DNA from: Arctopsyche grandis
Taxonomy: Eukaryota; Arthropoda; Insecta; Trichoptera; Hydropsychidae
Assembly (NCBI RefSeq): GCF_051622035.1
Contig: NC_135360.1
Coordinates: 6,572,001 to 6,636,000 of the forward strand
Reading direction: 5' to 3'
DNA: 64,000 nucleotides
Below, in pieces: positions 47,101-58,339 of the stretch. The notes beneath the pieces are model-generated. The model worked only from the letters and a program-made list of their open reading frames with translations. It did not search any database and was not told the DNA's origin. Made by a program: the position numbers and the translations under genes. Position 1 is the first letter of the stretch. Every line of letters begins with the position of its first letter.

Positions 47101-49865
47101 TATAAAGTTGTAATATATTCCAACTGGCGTTTTAGGTCATTCATATTCGAATACAATTCAACTAGTAAATTATATCTCTACAAACGCAAATACACAATCA
47201 ACAATGTGCGCCAGGGGTACATAATATAACAGTTTGATGTTTTTACGAATGCTTTGAATTAAATAATGAGTTAATATTTTCTAGGTATTACGAATAAAGG
47301 TAATGAGTACCTATTACTATAACTCTACGATTGTGTTCAAAACAAAAATGTGACTTTCCGACTCAATTTACTATTCGAGTGACGTTTTTACAAAAACCTC
47401 TTCAGTTAACCTGGTACTAACTTAAAGTATGAAACGTATTTTCAGTTGTAATATATTTTGACCAGTTGGAATGTAATTCGCCATATGAACCAACTCGCGT
47501 AGGTTAGACGGAATATATCCCAACTAGCCAAAATATACTACAACTGAAAATACACTTCAACTATAACAATAGTTAGTACCAGGTTAGATGGAATATATTC
47601 CAACTAGTCAAAAAATATTACAACTGTAACATATGTGCATGTGTACATAAAGAGCTAATTTTCTCGTATGTATATGTTCAATGTACATATATGTACATAC
47701 GTATATGTACAGGTAATGGTATTACTTTTATTGATGAAAGCTTATATTACGTTCCATTTTTTTGTGAAAAAGAACTGTAACTCATTTATAGAACGAACAA
47801 ATTTGCCAAAATTCACTAATAATTTTTTAGTTGCTTCCTTATTTATTGAAGTTAGTCACAGTAGAAGCAATTCAACTCTTTAAATCAACTATGTAGTTAG
47901 CACAATTTAAAGCTAGTTAGCTTTCCTCTCTATGGCATTAAATATTGTTTTGCTCTACATATGTATATGTGGCTATATGACTCAATTTATATTCCTTGGG
48001 AGGACGAACGTTTTGAAATGTGTCAGTCTTTTTGAAATGAGTTGTATTATACTTACGAAGACTTGGTTGAGAATTAATTATGCTGGTTGGAGCAAGTGCG
48101 CTTGTCGACATAGTCGAGACATTTTTGGTGATCTTAATATCCGGTAAGACATCAGTGGGTGTCGAAGAAATGCTAATAGGCTTAGGCGTAGAAGAACGTA
48201 CAGAATTAGTTTTGTTTGTTTCTACCATTGAAGATTCTAAGATTGGTGTTGTTTGAAAAACGACATTGCTTGTGTTTATATCCTTTATGGCGACGTCTTC
48301 GTTTACTTGTGAAGAATTTTTGATTGATTGCACTTCGGATTCTTTCATTTTTTCTTCTTGTTTCTTATTTGTCATGCCTGGTTTTTCTTTTTCAATTTTA
48401 GTCATTGTTTGTTTCTTTTTATCGTTGTTACTCTCTGGGTCTTTGAGTACTTCTTGCTTCGTTGGAGGGTCCTGCGTTTTTTCAGAACTGTTTTTAAGTC
48501 CTGTAATGTTATGTTCGATCGATGCGTTTTCGGTCGTGGTGGAAGTCGTGGGCGGGTCTCTAGCTGGAACAAAACTTTCACCGTCGCTCGGCAGACTAAT
48601 TTGATTTTGATTAACCGTTTCGTTATTCTCTTCCTCTGCACTTTCCAACGTGGTGGTTTCATCGATTTCCGTTAAATTTTGCTCGTCGTTGTTCTGATTT
48701 CCATCTTGGTGCTCATTGTATGGCTTCGTTTTCAGCACTGGTTCCTCAACGTGCGGTATTGTTGTGAATGATTCCACATTACCGTAAGATGGCATGTGTC
48801 CGTCTTGCGGTTGAGGCTTGTACATGGGAAGATTTGGGTTGGGTCTTCGGTTTGAATTCGGCGGCCTAGGTCTGGGTCTCTGCTGCCACGGAGGAGGACT
48901 TTGGGGACGTATTCCGTTGCCAAATCCATTTGGTCTATAGTTTTGGTTATTTGTAATTGGAACTATCTGCTCTGGAAGAGGCACGCCGTTTAGGAATGGC
49001 CTTACTGGAGTTTGATCATGATGAGCTGGAGGTCTGTCGAATGGGTAAGGCGGTGGAATTTTAGTTGAAGGTTGAGGAGGAAGAGGTGGCAACATCTGTG
49101 CTGGACCTACGGGACCAGGTGTGTCGAAATCTGGTGGCAGAGGAGGCACGTCTGATATCCTAGGAGGGCCTCTGTTGTTGATTCTGTTAGATTGAGGCCT
49201 TAACGGTCTGCCGTTAGCTGGTTGCGTATTGGCTTGTACGTTCACGTTTCCGTTTAACAACTTGACCAGACCTGTTATTATGTCCTGGATGTCTGGATTG
49301 GCCTGTCGACCCATGGAATCATACCTGAGGGATGTAGCAGAAGTTTGCGTCGTCGCACTCTGCATTGATCGGGGTCCCTTCGGGGATATTGCTCTTCCCC
49401 TCAGGACCCCTCTGGCTTCCCCCGACCCTTCCAAACTTTGCTCCTGGGTCATAATCGAAGGCGTTATCTGCTTATTGGCTAAAATCGTAGCTTGATTCTG
49501 GGTCTTGGTGGGTTGAATATGCTTGTAGTATCGGTTCTGATGGATTTCAACATCATCGATATCTTCTAATTTGTTCTGAGATAGGATGTTGTCGAATGTC
49601 CTAGACTTCTTTTCCAAATCGCGAAGAATGGGAGCTGCCGATCTTTCAACTATGGTGTGTTGGTGTGTAGCAGTACTTTCGGCGCGGATCTCGTCGTCAG
49701 ATATGACTCTCTGATTTAGGGTAGGTTGTACTTCTATTATATCTTCGCGGAAGGTCGAAGTGCTGCCGAACGTGGGCTCCGTCTCCAAGATGGTGGCAGC
49801 TTCCGGCTCCAAATCGATGGCTGAGTTGGGTGATATTTGCGATATCGAGTATGGATCCTGGTGAG
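41143..49865 (-). CDS. SEA/EGF-domain single-pass membrane protein, N terminus missing
   Basis: Sixteen exons in phase (1286 residues plus stop): 48057-49865, 46669-46881, 46421-46594, 46220-46343, 46068-46141, 45853-45968, 45637-45711, 45197-45546, 44281-44418, 44076-44201, 43529-43637, 41948-42016, 41766-41866, 41558-41679, 41339-41478, 41143-41265. The first listed exon has an acceptor (CATTTCAG), so at least one upstream exon with the signal peptide is missing; I could not find it. The 603-residue first part is Pro/Ser/Thr/Gln-rich and mucin-like. Then come a Cys-rich EGF-like piece (CQCRPGYAKRNHRDPC), a SEA domain across exons 6-8 (VAMVFSLRVDR to WVDRPAG), a calcium-type EGF (DLDECRSSDLNDCHELATC), a further EGF, a transmembrane helix (VVGVAVGASLAALVVILLTL) and a tail of about 210 residues ending in tyrosines (GIYYDVDYE). 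The layout resembles insect proteins often labelled 63 kDa sperm flagellar membrane protein-like; the role is unknown to me. Confidence 0.88.
42302..42758 (+). mobile_element. LTR-like insertion in the Tigger element
   Basis: It begins TGTAGGAATAAAGCACAACT, as at 1859. The 5-mer AAATT stands on both sides (42297-42301 and 42759-42763). It holds GTATATAAACC and ACATAAATAAACGATCC as candidate promoter and polyadenylation words. The right end (CCCGCCCTAT) is not the usual CA, so the flanking match could be chance and the true LTR end may be near 42711. Confidence 0.55.
42785..43110 (-). pseudogene. Tigger/jerky-type transposase, N-terminal relic
   Basis: The minus strand reads RVVLSLKDKLDIINALKSAV then NKYGIGTSTISDIKKVKK, the CENP-B-type helix-turn-helix that binds transposon ends, followed in a shifted frame by MKFTYSLMSEDGSSERMVMK and EECIFMWFIQRRS, the second HTH region. 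Stops and frameshifts are present and the DDE catalytic part is gone. Confidence 0.8.
44624..45097. mobile_element. piggyBac-like MITE, complete (copy 3)
   Basis: TTAA at 44620-44623 and 45098-45101. The ends are CCCTTTGCCCGCGGC and the complement of CCGTTTGCCCGCAGCC. Uninterrupted at 474 bp, it is the best reference for the family. It lies in an intron of the SEA/EGF gene. Confidence 0.9.
47447..47560. repeat. Hairpin repeat built on TTGTAATATATT/CCAACT words
   Basis: GTATTTTCAGTTGTAATATA at the left is the inverse of TATACTACAACTGAAAATAC at the right, with GACCAGTTGGAAT and ATCCCAACTAGCC pairing further in. Related words occur from 47090 to 47640, so a larger foldback element in this intron of the SEA/EGF gene is likely. 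Confidence 0.65.
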
Positions 49866-51620
49866 CTGAAATGATAAACAGTACGTGTTACTAATGTGAC
49901 GTCACAGACTCACAGTTGCACAACGCTTGGGTTTCTCCCTGGCGGATGCGTCAGAGAGCGTGATGAAATCTTTACCCGGAGGAGATTTCACTTTTGTGAC
50001 CAAAGTCAAATTCATTTCTCAATCGGAAGTTGTGGGAAAGATTGTTTAGATGCTATACGTTTGGACTCTGATATATAATATTATTCATACACATACGATA
50101 TACATAACAGTTTCAAGGTAAAAGAAAATATTGACACCATTCACATTACGTACTAGGATGTATGTATGATGCATATGAATATGATAATTAAAGCATTGTT
50201 CCTTTTGAAGTACATACAAACAATATTGCTATTTTGGAATATTTATTGTTTCATTAGTCCTAGTTGGTGTAACCTTGCATATCTTCCGCTTTCATCTCTG
50301 TTGACAGTTTACAAACCATTTTTAAAAAATCCCAATAGACGAAAAAAACATAGCTAATACAAATAAACTTATTAAACCTACAACATTGAGAATTGTATTT
50401 GATATGCGACTATATGTAGAGCCACTACAACAGTTACACACCCGACAATCAGCTGGTATTCTGAGTCTGATTTAAGCACATGTTTTTAATTAAAAAAGGA
50501 ACGGATATAGTATAATAAAATATATGTAACAACTTGTGGTTTGACAGAAATGAAAGCTTTACAATTCTTTCGACAGCTTAACATGCAATTTCACATTAAT
50601 AGGAATAATTATAGAGTGGTAAATATATACATTACCCTTCTATACACATATGTATAGCAATAGCGTATTGCATCGGTACAGCTGTTGCATAACAGTAAAG
50701 AGGACATGGGTTCGAGTCCCGGCCCAATACGCTGATGGCGAAATCTTGTCCGTCTACTGTTAGAATTTTACGATTTTTCTAGCTTAATTGTTGTGACGGG
50801 TCCAATAAATCGGTATCCTCCCCCTCAGTTTCTTACATATTCGAGTTATTAATTAGCATCTAGAATTTGTTGAATCTTATAAATGCTACCTACATAATGT
50901 ATTTCTCGCAACTTTCCTGTGTATCAAAAATTTGTTCATTGTCTCTATTGTATTCTATGTAGTTATGTTTGAAAAATTGTTATGCACAAAAATAATCTAA
51001 TCATATGTGTCGCCTTGATAAAAATAAAATAAAATATGAGAAAACTACAAGCGCTGAAAGTATATATTTTGAGTAAACATGACAAGATGAGTGGTAAATC
51101 GTTAGTTCACTAATACATGTTGATACTAATAAAAATATATTGTACTAATACAATATCACAAGAGAAAGTGCGACCATATCCGCATCTCGTTCGGGCATAT
51201 TAAAGCAAATGGAATTTCCATTCAAAAAGCAGCAGCATGTGACTAATTTATTGCACGTAAAATTACCCGGATTCGCGTAAAATTTAGCGCCATCTGCGTC
51301 TTTTTTTTTCAATTATGCAACATACATTGTATGATACATCAACCCCAATACTATTCATATCAATAATCAAGGCACGCTTTGGCAATCACGGAACAAATTT
51401 CCATCACCAAAAAGCTAACATAATGAACTTCTTAAGTAGGAGCTATGGAGTTCATTTTGAAGATCAATTTATATTTCATTTCACGGCCATTTGCAGTGGG
51501 GAGAGAAATACACGATTCCTATTGGTCAGCGAAGATGTTCTGACAACTAGGAATATGGACCATGTCATGTCACATCTGTTAAGCCACTCGGATCAAATCG
51601 CATCAGAATTTTTCAGTAGG
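49866..51620. other. Region upstream of the SEA/EGF exons
   Basis: It should be intron of the SEA/EGF gene on the minus strand. I found no signal-peptide exon with a fitting donor. A tRNA-like piece lies at 50663-50732. The rest is AT-rich. Confidence 0.4.
50663..50732 (+). repeat. tRNA-like sequence (pseudo-tRNA or SINE head)
   Basis: The 70-nt stretch starts GCGTATT and ends AATACGC, a perfect 7-bp acceptor-like stem, with a B-box GGGTTCGAGTCCC. No discriminator base follows the stem, the T-stem pairs poorly, and the anticodon arm (CTGTT...AACAG) has a 4-nt loop. It is therefore unlikely to be a functional tRNA. Confidence 0.4.
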
Positions 51621-51625
51621 GTTTC

Positions 51626-52475
51626 CCGACAAAACCGCACGGGACAAAATCGCGGGGACAAAATCGCTTGGACGAAACACAAAATCGCTAGCACGTGTAA
51701 AACAACAAATGGGTCTACCTCACGGCACCGAAAGTGAAAAGGTCGAAAAAGCAAATATCGGAAGGCAAAGATCTGAAAAGTAGAAGGTAAAGTCGAAAGA
51801 TCAAAAAAAAAGGTGCATGGTGAACGGTACTATGTACATACATATAATATATATCAGTGGCATGCGGTGAAATTATCTCTCTTTTTGTCATACAGCCTTG
51901 TTTAATGTGCGCGCGCAGGATACGGGAGGAGAAGCCTCTTCCTCTTGTGCCTGTTGTATCCTGCTCGCGCAAATTAAGTGAGGATGGACGACGGGGGAGA
52001 GAGACTTTTACCGCACGCCACTGATATATATACTAACCGTTTTTCATATGTATGCATGATAAACGAATATTTTCGACTTTTTCACGGTCACCCCAACAAA
52101 TATAAAAAAAAAGATCTAATGATGTATAAGAAAAATCTGATAGAACATAGTAATGATAAAATAAGAATCGTCTTTTTACTTTGAATGCGTAATTTTTTAA
52201 ATTTAAAAATTACAAATAGAAAATAGTATCGAAGAATCAGCACATGTTTATAATTAAAATTATATTCAAAATATATATTAAAAATATATATAAAATTAAT
52301 AAACAATTCTTATTTTATCATTACATGTATATTACTTGTTATTTATATTTAATTTATTGTTTATGATTGTTGCGCGATTTTTTCGCGGCGCTATTTTGGC
52401 TAGCGCGATTTTGTCGCTGTGCGGTTTCATTCCAAGCGATTTTGTCCCGTGCGGTTTTGTGACGGCGCCTGCCAG
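51626..52475. mobile_element. TIR element with ACAAAATCGC subrepeats
   Basis: The left arm (from CGACAAAACCGCACGGGACA) and the right arm (complement CACAAAACCGCACGGGACAA) are inverted repeats of about 70 bp built from ACAAAATCGC-like units. A related foldback sequence (about 51705-51985) lies inside, matching the elements at 59947 and 61192 (GCAAATATCGGAAGGCAAAG). No transposase is seen. Confidence 0.65.
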
Positions 52476-53399
52476 TTGATATACAAAACGCCATCAGTTT
52501 CTGTTATAATTGAAAATTTTGTGCGCTTAGTATATATTTGATTAAAATTTATCGATGAATCGTTAATATCCCAAATTTCGGTAAATCAAGATAGAAAAAA
52601 GCATATATTTGAATGATAAAAGTAAAGGGGCCAAGAGATAAAGTGATAATCGCTCCGATTTGTCAGCTGAGAGATATTAGCGATTTTACACTTTGATTGT
52701 GTTATTCTTTTCGGGGAATCTTTCTGCAGTTTTGAGATAATATGTTAAAATACTGCAACTCACAAACAATGTTTTAAAAACGGTATCGACTGTGAGAAAG
52801 CTGAAATGTCTGCTCCATTGTTTAATAATATTTCTGTTTCTTGTAAGACCTGCTACGTACTACCTATTAACAATTTTGTTGCTACATGTTTAACTTAATG
52901 TGAAGAAAAATCGCTACTACTGTGTGCCTTATTACGATGTGACGTCACGTAATCTGTTATCTCAGTCCTTGTCCTTAGTAAGGTGTTGCCATATGTTACG
53001 CCAGTTTGTACGTGTCCTAAATCGTTGTACGATGTTTTATTCGTGCAAACTTTCACTGATCATTGTCGTTCACAACGGAACCCACAGTCGATATCTTGGC
53101 ATTTCGCGCTTCTTTGTGTGGTAAGTAAGTGTAGCTGGTGAATTTGGAGTAGAGCTACTTTCACTGGTGCACCGGAACCGGCGATGTTGCCGTATCAACG
53201 GCCGAACCGAAGCCGAATAAAGTCAAGGGCGAAGTAATGATTTTTTATTATTGAGTAAACATGCAATATACTCTCGATTATCCGCGCCTGAATCAATTTT
53301 TTTTAAATAAAAAAAAAATGTTAAATGTACGATTATCACATTTATATTTTATTTTATTTTATTTTTATTTTATTTTTTTTTATTATTTTTTTTTACATA

Positions 53400-53815
53400 T
53401 ATACCAGGAAGGCCTTACAGGTAAATCCCAATGCGCCTTCCTGGCCAATTACAAATACAAATGCAGCATTTTTATTATAAGTCGTTGAATTGCGAGACAC
53501 TGAAAAAACTCGCAAATTAACGAGACATCTATGAATTGTACATAAATTTATATTGTACATCAATCTTATTTCAAATAGTGGTGACATAGTAGGTAGGAAG
53601 GATTTTTAGCCAATTTTTTTTTTTTCGGGAACCGTTTCAACAATGAAATCAGAGAAAATTGGCAAACTCTGATAGGAAACGATCAACCTGGAGTCACAAA
53701 TCCAGGTCTGACCAACAGCATACTCTGAAAAATTCATTTTCATTCAGGGATAGAACCCGGCACCTTCTTGACGGTAAGCAGAAGCTTAACGTTCGAGCTA
53801 TGCTGCTGGCTTATA
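53400..53815 (-). repeat. tRNA-derived SINE, full length
   Basis: Minus strand: head GCCAGCAGCATAGCTCGAAC, B-box-like GGGTTCTATCCC, then TTGCCAATTTTCTCTGATTT and a tail GGCGCATTGGGATTTACCTG ending GCCTTCCTGGTATATATGT with a T/A-rich tract. Same family as 13036 and 16020. Confidence 0.85.
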
Positions 53816-53875
53816 TATAACTTTCGTAAGCCGTGGATCAAGGAGTTATTTCATCAATGACGGTAATGAATAGAC

Positions 53876-54442
53876 CAGTGGTTCTTAAACTGGGTTCGAT
53901 CGAACCCCAGGGGTTCGGTGAGTCAGTCTCAGGTGTTCGGAGGAAAATCAGCAGAGCCAGGTTCAACAGCAACTCTTCAGAACAACAACGCTCTCAACGT
54001 TTTGGTGTCAACACTCTGTTATTGCTAAGAAAGCTCTGGAGATTTTCATACCGTTTGTTACAACATATCTTTGCGAGCAATCCTTTTCGAGGATGCTGGA
54101 CATAAAAACGAAGAAAATGAACAGACTTTGTTGCGAAAATGACATGAGAGTAGCAATTCCCAAGGTGAAGCCGCGCATTTCTGAACTGGTCTCTGAAAGG
54201 CAACAGCAGAAGTCACTGATTTGCAGTAAATATTCATTTATTATGTTTTTGTGTGAAAATCATGTTTTAATGGTTTTGTTCTTTGAACACAGTGATGTTC
54301 ATTTTGTGCACCAGTAAAATATATACCTATGTTTTGAATTTGAAAGAAATCATATTTTATTTTTCTAATTAAGAGGGGGTTCGGTGAATGCGCATATGAA
54401 ACTGGTGGGGTTCAGTACCTCCAACAAGGTTAAGAACCACAG
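53876..54442 (+). mobile_element. hAT element relic (ZBED/SCAND3-like transposase end)
   Basis: The ends CAGTGGTTCTTAAACTGGG and, as complement, CTGTGGTTCTTAACC are hAT-type inverted repeats; the flanking 8-mers GAATAGAC and GACTAGAT agree at six positions. Positions 54021-54240 keep one open frame with TYLCEQSFSRMLDIKTKKMN and RVAIPKVKPRISELVSE, the C-terminal dimerisation region of hAT transposases. The rest of the coding region is deleted. Confidence 0.8.
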
Positions 54443-54964
54443 GACTAGATTTAGGCTAGTGATCGGGGCAGAGGGATTTTCTATTATTAATTTCTTAGAA
54501 AAACGACATTTTATGTACAAGGCTTTTTGCTCTCTCGATTTGAACACTGATGGGACAGTCCTGGGACGGCTCGTACTAAGGAGCGTTACTCCATGAACCT
54601 TCCAGTCAAAATTAAAAAAATCATATCAATATACTAGCAGTAAACTAAACGAAAGTCACAACAAATGAGTGGGTAGTTTCAAGAAGTTGTGCGTATTCTA
54701 CACTGATGAATCATATGATAGGACAATAGTACAAACAATTGTTCGTGCCGAGCCTGCTGCATCAACGATCTATTTCGAATGTGCGTTTTTATTTGCGCTC
54801 TTATTGCAAAATTCTCCATACGAAAACCAACGAAAGATAAAGAGAACACTCAAGTGTTCTGGACACGTGAAACGTATATGTATACGTACATATATGCACT
54901 CTGAAGTCACGAGTTTTTACGATCGGTTCCAAAAGGTCGCCGATCCCTCGATCTCTGCTTCTTA

Positions 54965-55260
54965 GGGCGGTTTCAGACTAGCGTTTTATACGCGCGTATA
55001 ATCTCGTTTTTTGAAGTGCATGTAGGCGCGTATAGGCGAGTCGTTTTCCATACGCGCAACTCGTACGAGCGTAGACGCGCTTATAAGCTCGTATTATCCA
55101 TGTTGATACTAAATCACCACTACCGGTTCAAGCAAAAACGCCGGAATAAGCCCGTGTACGCGAGTCCGGTTTTTTGAAGCGCGAAATGTAGCGCGCGTGT
55201 AAGCGCGTATGCCGAAACGACGGTATACGCGCAGAAAAATACGCTAGTCTGAAACCGCCT
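54965..55260. mobile_element. PIF/Harbinger-type MITE with TTA duplication
   Basis: TTA at 54962-54964 and 55261-55263. The ends GGGCGGTTTCAGACTAGCG and its inverse AGGCGGTTTCAGACTAGCG are near-perfect for 18 bp. The interior is rich in ACGCGCGTATA words, which pair across the element. No coding capacity. Confidence 0.85.
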
Positions 55261-55375
55261 TTAAGACTTTTTTTCGTCTTATTTTTTTAAAATTCTGAAC
55301 AGCCACTCTAATTGTTCACCAGCAGTCTATTGTTATTTGCAATTGCCCCAACGACACTCCTATGTTTAGTAATGA

Positions 55376-55510
55376 CTAGAGCCCAGATAACCAAGGTGCC
55401 GTTTATTGTTCAAATGTTGTAAATGCATTGTTAAAGGTTTGCCGAACCTTTTTTACGAAGCATTTACAACAATTGAACAATAAGCGGCACCTTGACTATC
55501 CGTACTCTAG
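55376..55510. mobile_element. Tiny foldback element, 135 bp
   Basis: CTAGAGCCCAGATAACCAAG at the left is mirrored by CTTGACTATCCGTACTCTAG at the right, and the next 34 bp also pair (AAGGTGCCGTTTATTGTTCA and complement), leaving a short loop. TAATGA stands on both sides (55370-55375 and 55511-55516). It lies 115 bp after the Harbinger-type MITE. Confidence 0.75.
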
Positions 55511-56234
55511 TAATGACTATATTTGGTCATACATATTGCATATGGAGTAACTCAATCTGGGTTCAATGAGTAAAGCTCATTTTATCATAGAGAAAAAAAT
55601 TTCCAAGATAATTTAAATTTTTCTATATTGTATAGAGGTTAGTTGGATTCCTAATAGTGAAATATCTGAAATTTTTTTCCAAATGTTTATAAAGAAAACA
55701 TCGAGAAGTGTATAGATAGTGATAGTGATACACATACAAATAAAGTAATTATTTATTATATTTGTCACAACTCATATATTTCAACTATTTACTGGAATAA
55801 ATCGATCAAGATAACATAGACAGCCATATTTTCAAAAACACACAAAAAATCACTTAATCATCCAAGGCGAAAGAGAGCGGTGCTGTAGAGTATGAACGAA
55901 ATTAATCTTTTGCGTACAGTGCAGTGCTATGCTGTTGACGATCAGTGCTGGATAATATACACGGACCTAAGCGTGTGAAACAATTTTCAGCATTATAAAT
56001 ACGTTATTATATATGTATATAATTACGAAAAAAAATAATAGTAACAGATAGACACGGATAAATGAAACACACGGATTATCCGTGTCTCATAATTAGTCCA
56101 GAATATCGAGAGAAATTCAGCCAAATAGAGGATCATTATGCTTTATTTAAATGTATTATATTTTCCCATGATGCCATGGGTTGCCCTTGAGCGACAGCTA
56201 TGGTATTAAACTTGTACACATGTATAAAAATTTA

Positions 56235-56400
56235 TAGATTATAAATTGGCAAACTGGTATGAAACGATCGACTAGAAATCACAAATAGCCAAGTCGACCA
56301 GCAGCACTGCAGAAATACTTCCGAATGAATTATTTTCAATTGAGATCAACCCGGGAGCCTCTTGATGGTTGGCATTAAAGTAACCAACGAGCCGTAATGA
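56235..56400 (-). repeat. tRNA-derived SINE head, diverged
   Basis: Minus strand: ACGGCTCGTTGGTTACTTTA (A-box) and CCCGGGTTGATCTCAATTG (B-box area), then GTGCTGCTGGTCGACTTGG and ATCGTTTCATACCAGTTTGC as in the other SINE heads. The body beyond about 56235 is lost. Confidence 0.65.
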
Positions 56401-56543
56401 TTATATATTGTATGTGTATATATGTATACATACATACATATATGTATTAGACAATTTTGTTCAACAAAGTTGTAATACTCTAGATGTAACCATTATTTCT
56501 AAGACAATTTGGCATTGTTTCCAGGAAAATTGTTTTTTAATTG

Positions 56544-56562
56544 CCCCCCCCCCCCCCCCCCC
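56544..56562. repeat. Homopolymer run of 19 C
   Basis: Nineteen consecutive cytosines in AT-rich surroundings. The length may be an assembly or polymerase estimate. Confidence 0.9.
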
Positions 56563-57565
56563 AATGCCAGTCAAAAAATAATCAAACGAAACTAAGATCA
56601 TCATTCATCACTGTTGAAATGGACAGGTTAGCTCATAGAGCCATCAATTTAAAATTTTCAAATAAAACAGATTAAAATAATAAGTATTTTCATATTAATA
56701 TTGGGAATACATTTGAATTTATTAGAGCAAATCCAATATTTCAATGGTGTGACTTTGGCTATTAATAAAATGAATTATATGCATTCTAAAAAGAGAGAGG
56801 AGGAAAGATTGAGAGTAGTTTTTTTTGTGCAAATAATCGCATCAGCTGATCCAAAAATGTTTGGTTTCACTACAATTTCCATATTATATCGAAAAATTCT
56901 TTCCATCAATTAAAAATGTTAATATACATAAAAAGTGATACTTTTCACTTTTATCGAATCAATAATACACAATAATTTGATAATAAATTATAATAGCGGA
57001 CGAAAACGATGACCGCTCAAAATATTTATTTTTATTAGCAATGATGATGGATCGTTTTTAAAGATGAAATCAAATAATAAGCATGAAGAGTAAACCATTG
57101 AAATTATTGGCATTGGAAATGAAATTGCGATCGATATTCTTAAAAAAGACCGTTGCAAATTTGATACATTTAACTATTCTGCAATGTCTCGGTTATTTAC
57201 ATATGTACATATACTAGTGCGAGCATCCATAATTGTTCGCAACATGTAGACACGTCACAGATGATACTAAAGATTAACAACTGTACCAGATGTTATCATT
57301 ATCTTCTGTCGACTCCAGAACATTATTTTGCACTGCTACCATTTTTCAGAATAGAAATTTAGGAATATCATATTTCAGGTTAATCTTATGGAATATTGAA
57401 CTGAATAGCAGACTACGGAAAGACATCTATAGAAGTCTCTTTGACGAAATTTAATAATAATAAAAGTGCGAGCAGTTTGGATTTAAATCTGCTGGTATAT
57501 GCCCCATACTCTTGTACATAGATTAAGCAGAGACCCATCATCTATGTACAGTCATTGACGGATGG

Positions 57566-57990
57566 TCAATGACTGCTGGATGAAGACCTCTCCAACACGC
57601 TTCCACTCATCTCGTCTCTGTTATGTGCAACTCTCATCCATCTCACCCCACATATTTTCCTAATTTCGTCTACCCATCTTCTCTGTGGTAACCTTTTGCA
57701 TTCTCTCGTGTACCATTCTAGCACTTCTTTTGTACAACTTTCGTCCATTCTTCGAGCCACGTGGCCCGCCCATGCCATTTCAATCTCTTCACTCTATCCA
57801 CTACTCTTGTCATACTTCTCACTTACGTATTCCACACCCTGCCTTCCCTCACTATGCTTAAGCATACAGCGTTCCATACTTCTTTGAGTGTATTGAACTT
57901 TGTGCAGTATCTTGGCTTTCAATGTCCAAGTTTCACATCCATAAACACATTGATCGAAGATCTTTGTCTGACATAGTGTTATGGTATATT
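57566..57990 (-). pseudogene. LINE (RTE-like) reverse-transcriptase C-terminal relic
   Basis: The minus strand reads FDQCVYGCETWTLKAKIL, YTQRSMERCMLKHS, then after a stop EMAWAGHVARRMDESCTKEV and RWVDEIRKICGVRWMR. These are the standard motifs of the C-terminal end of insect non-LTR retrotransposon proteins (YGCETW, AQRAMER, WAGHVARR, RWxDDIR, W-AxDR). The upstream catalytic YADD region is missing. Confidence 0.88.
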
Positions 57991-58064
57991 GAATTGAATT
58001 TCAAACACCAAAATTACGTCGGATTGCCGACTACGGAAACATCTTAACACACCTTAAGCGGGTC

Positions 58065-58166
58065 ACGTAGTACTACGTTTCATATGAGCTTGACGAGAAA
58101 TGCGGGGTACGTAGTATTACGTTTGATATTGGTTCATCGCGGAAGGCGGAATACGTAGTACTACGT
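58065..58166. repeat. 44-bp tandem repeat with a palindromic core
   Basis: ACGTAGTACTACGT occurs at 58065-58078 and 58153-58166, with the one-base variant ACGTAGTATTACGT at 58109-58122. The spacing is exactly 44 bp twice. Each unit also ends in GTTT. Confidence 0.85.
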
Positions 58167-58339
58167 TTATTCTAATAGTATATGGAGATTTTTTTTATAT
58201 GAGTTTGAATGTTGAGCGATTTTGAATGAATCTATCGAAATTTCATTGTATAAGTGAGAGCAGCTTGGGTTAAAATCTACTGGGATATGCCCCGTACTCC
58301 AGTAGATTCAGTAGAGACCCAACACTCATTTGAGGTTTT

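Larger units (their letters stand above)
57345..58335. repeat. Duplicated block flanking the LINE relic
   Basis: Words at 57375-57545 (GACTACGGAAAGACATC; GCGAGCAGTTTGGATTTAAA; GGTATATGCCCCATACTC; AGAGACCCA) recur in the same order at 57995-58325 (GACTACGGAAACATC; GAGAGCAGCTTGGGTTAAAA; GGGATATGCCCCGTACTC; AGAGACCCA). They are diverged direct repeats on either side of the LINE fragment. Confidence 0.6.

Noticed and set aside
48266-48675. Plus-strand Phe-rich frames with apparent membrane segments
   Set aside because: They lie antisense to the Pro/Thr-rich coding exon of the SEA/EGF gene, and the minus-strand frame is supported by in-phase splicing.
51315-51737. 140-codon plus-strand frame
   Set aside because: Its second half runs into the ACAAAATCGC terminal repeat, and the first half shows no recognisable domain.
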